NCBI GenBank assembly: GCA_000733415.1
Contig: KL662191.1
Coordinates: 1,501,605 to 1,565,604, forward strand
Reading direction: 5' to 3'
DNA from: [Leptolyngbya] sp. JSC-1
GTDB taxonomy: Bacteria > Cyanobacteriota > Cyanobacteriia > Elainellales > Elainellaceae
DNA: 64,000 nucleotides
Made by a program: the position numbers and the translations under genes. Of the stretch, positions 61,203 to 64,000 are shown piece by piece; positions within the stretch are counted from its first letter, which is position 1, and every line of letters begins with the position of its first letter. The notes beneath the pieces are model-generated. The model had not been told where the DNA came from and ran no database searches. It saw only the letters and a program-made list of their open reading frames with translations.

Positions 61203-64000
61203 ATGGCAGAGGTGTTGGGTGCTGTTCTGATTTTTGTAGTTTGTCCACTGTTGGGTGGGTTGCCGCTGATTGGCTGGATTGTCCAAGCGCTGACCGGGCG
61301 CGATCTGGCGAAAACCGGTACTGGAAATGTCAGCGTTTCGGCCGCGTTTTACCACGGTGGCAAGTGGGTCGGGATGCTGGCGGTTTTGTCAGAAGCTTTT
61401 AAAGGAATTGCGGCGGTGCTGTTGGCCCGCAGCTTTTTCCCAACTGAGCCAGCCTGGGAGATTGGAGCGCTGATTGCTCTGGTGATGGGGCGATACTGGT
61501 TTGCCAAAGGAGCTGGAACCACTAATGTCGTCTGGGGTTACATTGTTCACGACCCGATTACGTCGCTGTTGACAGCCATTATTGGCGGGATTGGCTTTAC
61601 CCTGCTGCGGGAACGTCAGGCCGGTAAGTATGGCGTTTTGGTGCTGCTGCCCTTGATCACGGCACTGCGCTATCCTCATGCCGGTGAATTGATTGGCGCT
61701 AATATTGCCTTGAGTATCCTATTAGGTTGGATCTATCAAAAGATTCCTGACGACCTGAATCTGCCCGCTAATCATGTCCAGTCGAGTTCTAAATCCATGT
61801 TTCGATTTTTCCAAGGAGATCGCGCTCTGCTGCCGCTGGATCAATCGCTGCAAGCCGAAAAAGTAGGGGCGAAAGCGGCTACTCTGGCGCAGCTCAAACG
61901 TTGGGGCTATCCCGTACCTCCTGGCTGGGTACTGCCGCCCGGTGATGATGCGGCTCCACTGCTGGCACTTCTGCATCCGTTTCCCGACTATCCGATCGCC
62001 GTGCGCTCTTCGGCAATTGGAGAAGACGGAGAAACCGCGTCGGCGGCTGGACAGTACGAGTCGCTGCTGAATATCACCAGTCTACCCGCTTTGGAACAAG
62101 CGATTTTGCGCTGTCAGGCGTCCTACAATTTGCCAGCGGCGGCTCGTTATCGACAGGACCGGGGGGTTGCTGCTGGCGGCATGGCAGTGATCGTGCAGCG
62201 CCAAATCCAAGGGGTGTTTTCGGGCGTAGCCTTTAGCCGCGACCCGATTGCTCGTCAGGGAGACGCTGTGGTGATTGAGGCTTTGCCTGGGATGGCAGCA
62301 GCCGTGGTTTCTGGACGCCAAACTCCAGAGCAGTACCGCGTCTGGATCGGTGAACCCATCTCGACCGCAAGCGGGCAACAGCCCGCTGATTGGCAAGCCA
62401 CCGTCGAAGGAGGAGTTGACGGTGGAGTTGAGGGAGAAGGAAACATACCGCTCCAATTAATTCAGCAGGTGGCTTATCTGGCGCGGCAGATCGAGGCTCG
62501 CTACCACGGCATTCCGCAAGATATTGAATGGACCTACGACGGCGAGCAACTCTGGCTGCTGCAAGCCCGGCCAATCACGACTCTACTGCCAATCTGGACG
62601 CGCAAAATAGCGGCAGAAGTAATTCCCGGCTTCATCCATCCCCTCACCTGGTCGATTAACCGTCCGCTCACCTGCGGCGTTTGGGGCGAGATTTTTACCC
62701 TAGTTCTGGGTGAACGAGCCAGTGGTCTTGAGTTTGAGGAAACCGCTACCCTGCATCGCTCGGCGGCCTACTTCAACGCCACCTTGCTGGGCGACATTTT
62801 TCGACGCATGGGCTTACCAGCTGAAAGCCTGGAATTTTTGACCAGAGGTGCCAAGTTCAGCAAACCACCCCTGAGTGCCACGCTGCGCAACCTACCAGGG
62901 CTGCTGCGCCTCGTCCAAGCAGAATGGCGTCTGCCGCAGGAGTTTGAGCGAGATACAAAGCAATTTTTTGCTCCTGGCTTCGCGGCCCTCCAGGCTCAAC
63001 CCGTCGCGACCCTAGCGCCTGATGCTCTGCTGGGCCGAATCGAGCAAATTCTGGCCCTGCTGAAACGCGCCACCTACTACAGCATCATGGCTCCTCTGAG
63101 CGCGGCCCTGAGGCAGGCTATTTTTCGGGTTCAGCAAACTCAGCTCGACAACAGCCAGATGCCCGAAGTTGCCGCCATTCGCTCACTGCAAGCCCTTGCG
63201 GTAGATTGCCGATCCAGTTTGGCTACTCTCAATCTCCTACCCAACGATTCCGATCAATCCCGTCAGACCTGGTCTGAGCTATCGGCTCAGTTAGCAGCAA
63301 CCCCAGAAGGACAAGCCGTGCTGCATCAGTTCGAGCAATGGTTGGGGCAGTATGGCTACCTCAGCGAAGTGGGTACCGATATTGCCGTCCCCACCTGGCG
63401 AGAAGATCCCGGTCCGGTTCAGGACTTGTGGCTTCAGTTTGTGCAGCATCCCCCCGATTCTCCAGCGGCTGCGATAGCTCCGAAGCAGAATGGGGGCAAC
63501 TGGAAACTGCGCCAAGCCCAACAGCGGCTGAACTTAAAAGGTCAAGTCACTGCCTGTTATAGTCACCTGCTGGCTGAATTGCGCTGGAGTTTCGTCGCCC
63601 TGGAGCAGTGTTGGCTGCGGTCTGGCTTGCTGGAGCAAGCGGGCGATCTGTTTTTTCTGGAATTCGACGAAATTCAGCAGCTGGTTGCCGACTCCATCTC
63701 AATTCCCGACCTGTCTCACCGGGTTGCCCAACGCCGCTCTCAGCTAGAGCACGACCGGCAGCTCACCCCACCCCTGCTCGTCTACGGCCATACCCCACCA
63801 ATTCTGTTCGATTCAGCTCCAATCGCCAACGCCAAACAGCTCCAGGGAATTGCAGCCAGCCCCGGTCAGGTAGCAGGACAAGTGAGGGTGCTGCAATCCT
63901 TCCAGGACAGTCAAAACGGTGCTGCTATTGACCGTAACACGATTTTGGTTGTTCCCTATACCGATTCTGGCTGGGCGGCGCTGCTGGCTAGAGCTGGTGG
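61203..64000 (+). CDS. PlsY-like acyltransferase domain fused to PEP synthase-like enzyme (3' end cut)
   Basis: 932 codons up to the window edge. Residues 1 to about 190 are a multi-pass membrane region resembling glycerol-3-phosphate acyltransferase PlsY: LPLIGWIVQALTGRDLAKTGTGNVSVSAAF, SEAFKGIAAVLLAR and RYWFAKGAGTTNVVWG stand where PlsY motifs 1-3 are, but the residues are divergent. From about 215 (LDQSLQAEKVGAKAATLAQLKRWGYPVPPGW) a PEP/pyruvate-binding domain follows, with RSSAIGEDGETASAAGQYES, GVAFSRDP and DIEWTYDGEQLWLLQARPIT. The last part (LQGIAASPGQVAGQVRVL) begins the phosphohistidine domain; its His should lie just past the edge. Start taken at the ATG at 61203; the frame closes at 61143. 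Activity of either half is unproven. Confidence 0.85.
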   Translation, partial: MAEVLGAVLIFVVCPLLGGLPLIGWIVQALTGRDLAKTGTGNVSVSAAFYHGGKWVGMLAVLSEAFKGIAAVLLARSFFPTEPAWEIGALIALVMGRYWFAKGAGTTNVVWGYIVHDPITSLLTAIIGGIGFTLLRERQAGKYGVLVLLPLITALRYPHAGELIGANIALSILLGWIYQKIPDDLNLPANHVQSSSKSMFRFFQGDRALLPLDQSLQAEKVGAKAATLAQLKRWGYPVPPGWVLPPGDDAAPLLALLHPFPDYPIAVRSSAIGEDGETASAAGQYESLLNITSLPALEQAILRCQASYNLPAAARYRQDRGVAAGGMAVIVQRQIQGVFSGVAFSRDPIARQGDAVVIEALPGMAAAVVSGRQTPEQYRVWIGEPISTASGQQPADWQATVEGGVDGGVEGEGNIPLQLIQQVAYLARQIEARYHGIPQDIEWTYDGEQLWLLQARPITTLLPIWTRKIAAEVIPGFIHPLTWSINRPLTCGVWGEIFTLVLGERASGLEFEETATLHRSAAYFNATLLGDIFRRMGLPAESLEFLTRGAKFSKPPLSATLRNLPGLLRLVQAEWRLPQEFERDTKQFFAPGFAALQAQPVATLAPDALLGRIEQILALLKRATYYSIMAPLSAALRQAIFRVQQTQLDNSQMPEVAAIRSLQALAVDCRSSLATLNLLPNDSDQSRQTWSELSAQLAATPEGQAVLHQFEQWLGQYGYLSEVGTDIAVPTWREDPGPVQDLWLQFVQHPPDSPAAAIAPKQNGGNWKLRQAQQRLNLKGQVTACYSHLLAELRWSFVALEQCWLRSGLLEQAGDLFFLEFDEIQQLVADSISIPDLSHRVAQRRSQLEHDRQLTPPLLVYGHTPPILFDSAPIANAKQLQGIAASPGQVAGQVRVLQSFQDSQNGAAIDRNTILVVPYTDSGWAALLARAG

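Overview
The window comes from a cyanobacterial chromosome, most likely a non-heterocystous filamentous type near Leptolyngbya. Supporting signs are a phycocyanin operon, pcyA, a ferredoxin-dependent nitrate/nitrite assimilation cluster, the separate atpB-atpC pair typical of cyanobacteria, UbiD, scattered GCGATCGC-type octamers, and cyanobacterial families such as DUF1822, Uma2 and DUF29. A NirA with a fused C-terminal ferredoxin is known from Plectonema boryanum (Leptolyngbya), which points the same way. This is inference from gene content; no rRNA is present.

Layout. 1-2731: edge of what looks like a decayed island, with the start of an IS630-type transposase, a 5'-truncated phospholipase D-like protein, a cysteine desulfurase and tRNA-Thr(UGU). 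2976-9948: a secreted cyclase-family protein, an FAD-linked oxidase, and a short biotin operon (bioF, an esterase candidate, bioC) flanked by two Uma2 genes. 10063-19569: dxs, an ABC/GldG/DUF4340 export-type operon, ubiD and a DUF29 gene. 20067-30438: complete nitrate cluster nirA-nrtA-nrtB-nrtC-nrtD-narB on the minus strand, behind a promoter with a textbook NtcA site, -10 box and an NtcB-like site. 31589-35498: HEAT-repeat, haem-dependent demethylase-like (DUF3445), DUF938 and unknown genes. 35627-37677: ATP synthase beta and epsilon.

38127-47503 is the most interesting part. A cpcB-cpcA-cpcC-cpcC-cpcD operon (minus strand) lies divergent to a GAF-PAS histidine kinase with a cyanobacteriochrome-like cysteine, a single-receiver regulator, and a four-domain REC-wHTH-Hpt-REC regulator, followed by pcyA. 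The three signalling genes match the domain plan of RcaE, RcaF and RcaC, which control type 3 chromatic acclimation. An exact TTGCACA-N4-TTGCACA direct repeat (the RcaC 'L box') sits upstream of cpcB, and a near-exact copy overlaps the -35 region of pcyA. Photoreceptor, relay, DNA-binding regulator, target sites, antenna genes and the bilin synthesis gene are thus in one 9.4 kb block.

47532-64000: prmC; a sigma-like protein with DUF1822 and a subtilisin-like protease; PsiE; an 8-oxoguanine deaminase-type amidohydrolase; peptidoglycan-binding, TPR, holin-like, Pmp3, coiled-coil and DUF1232 small proteins; and, running off the right edge, a fusion of a PlsY-like membrane domain to a PEP-synthase-like enzyme. 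Several intergenic regions hold short tandem repeats or dispersed repeats, some shared between distant loci in the window.
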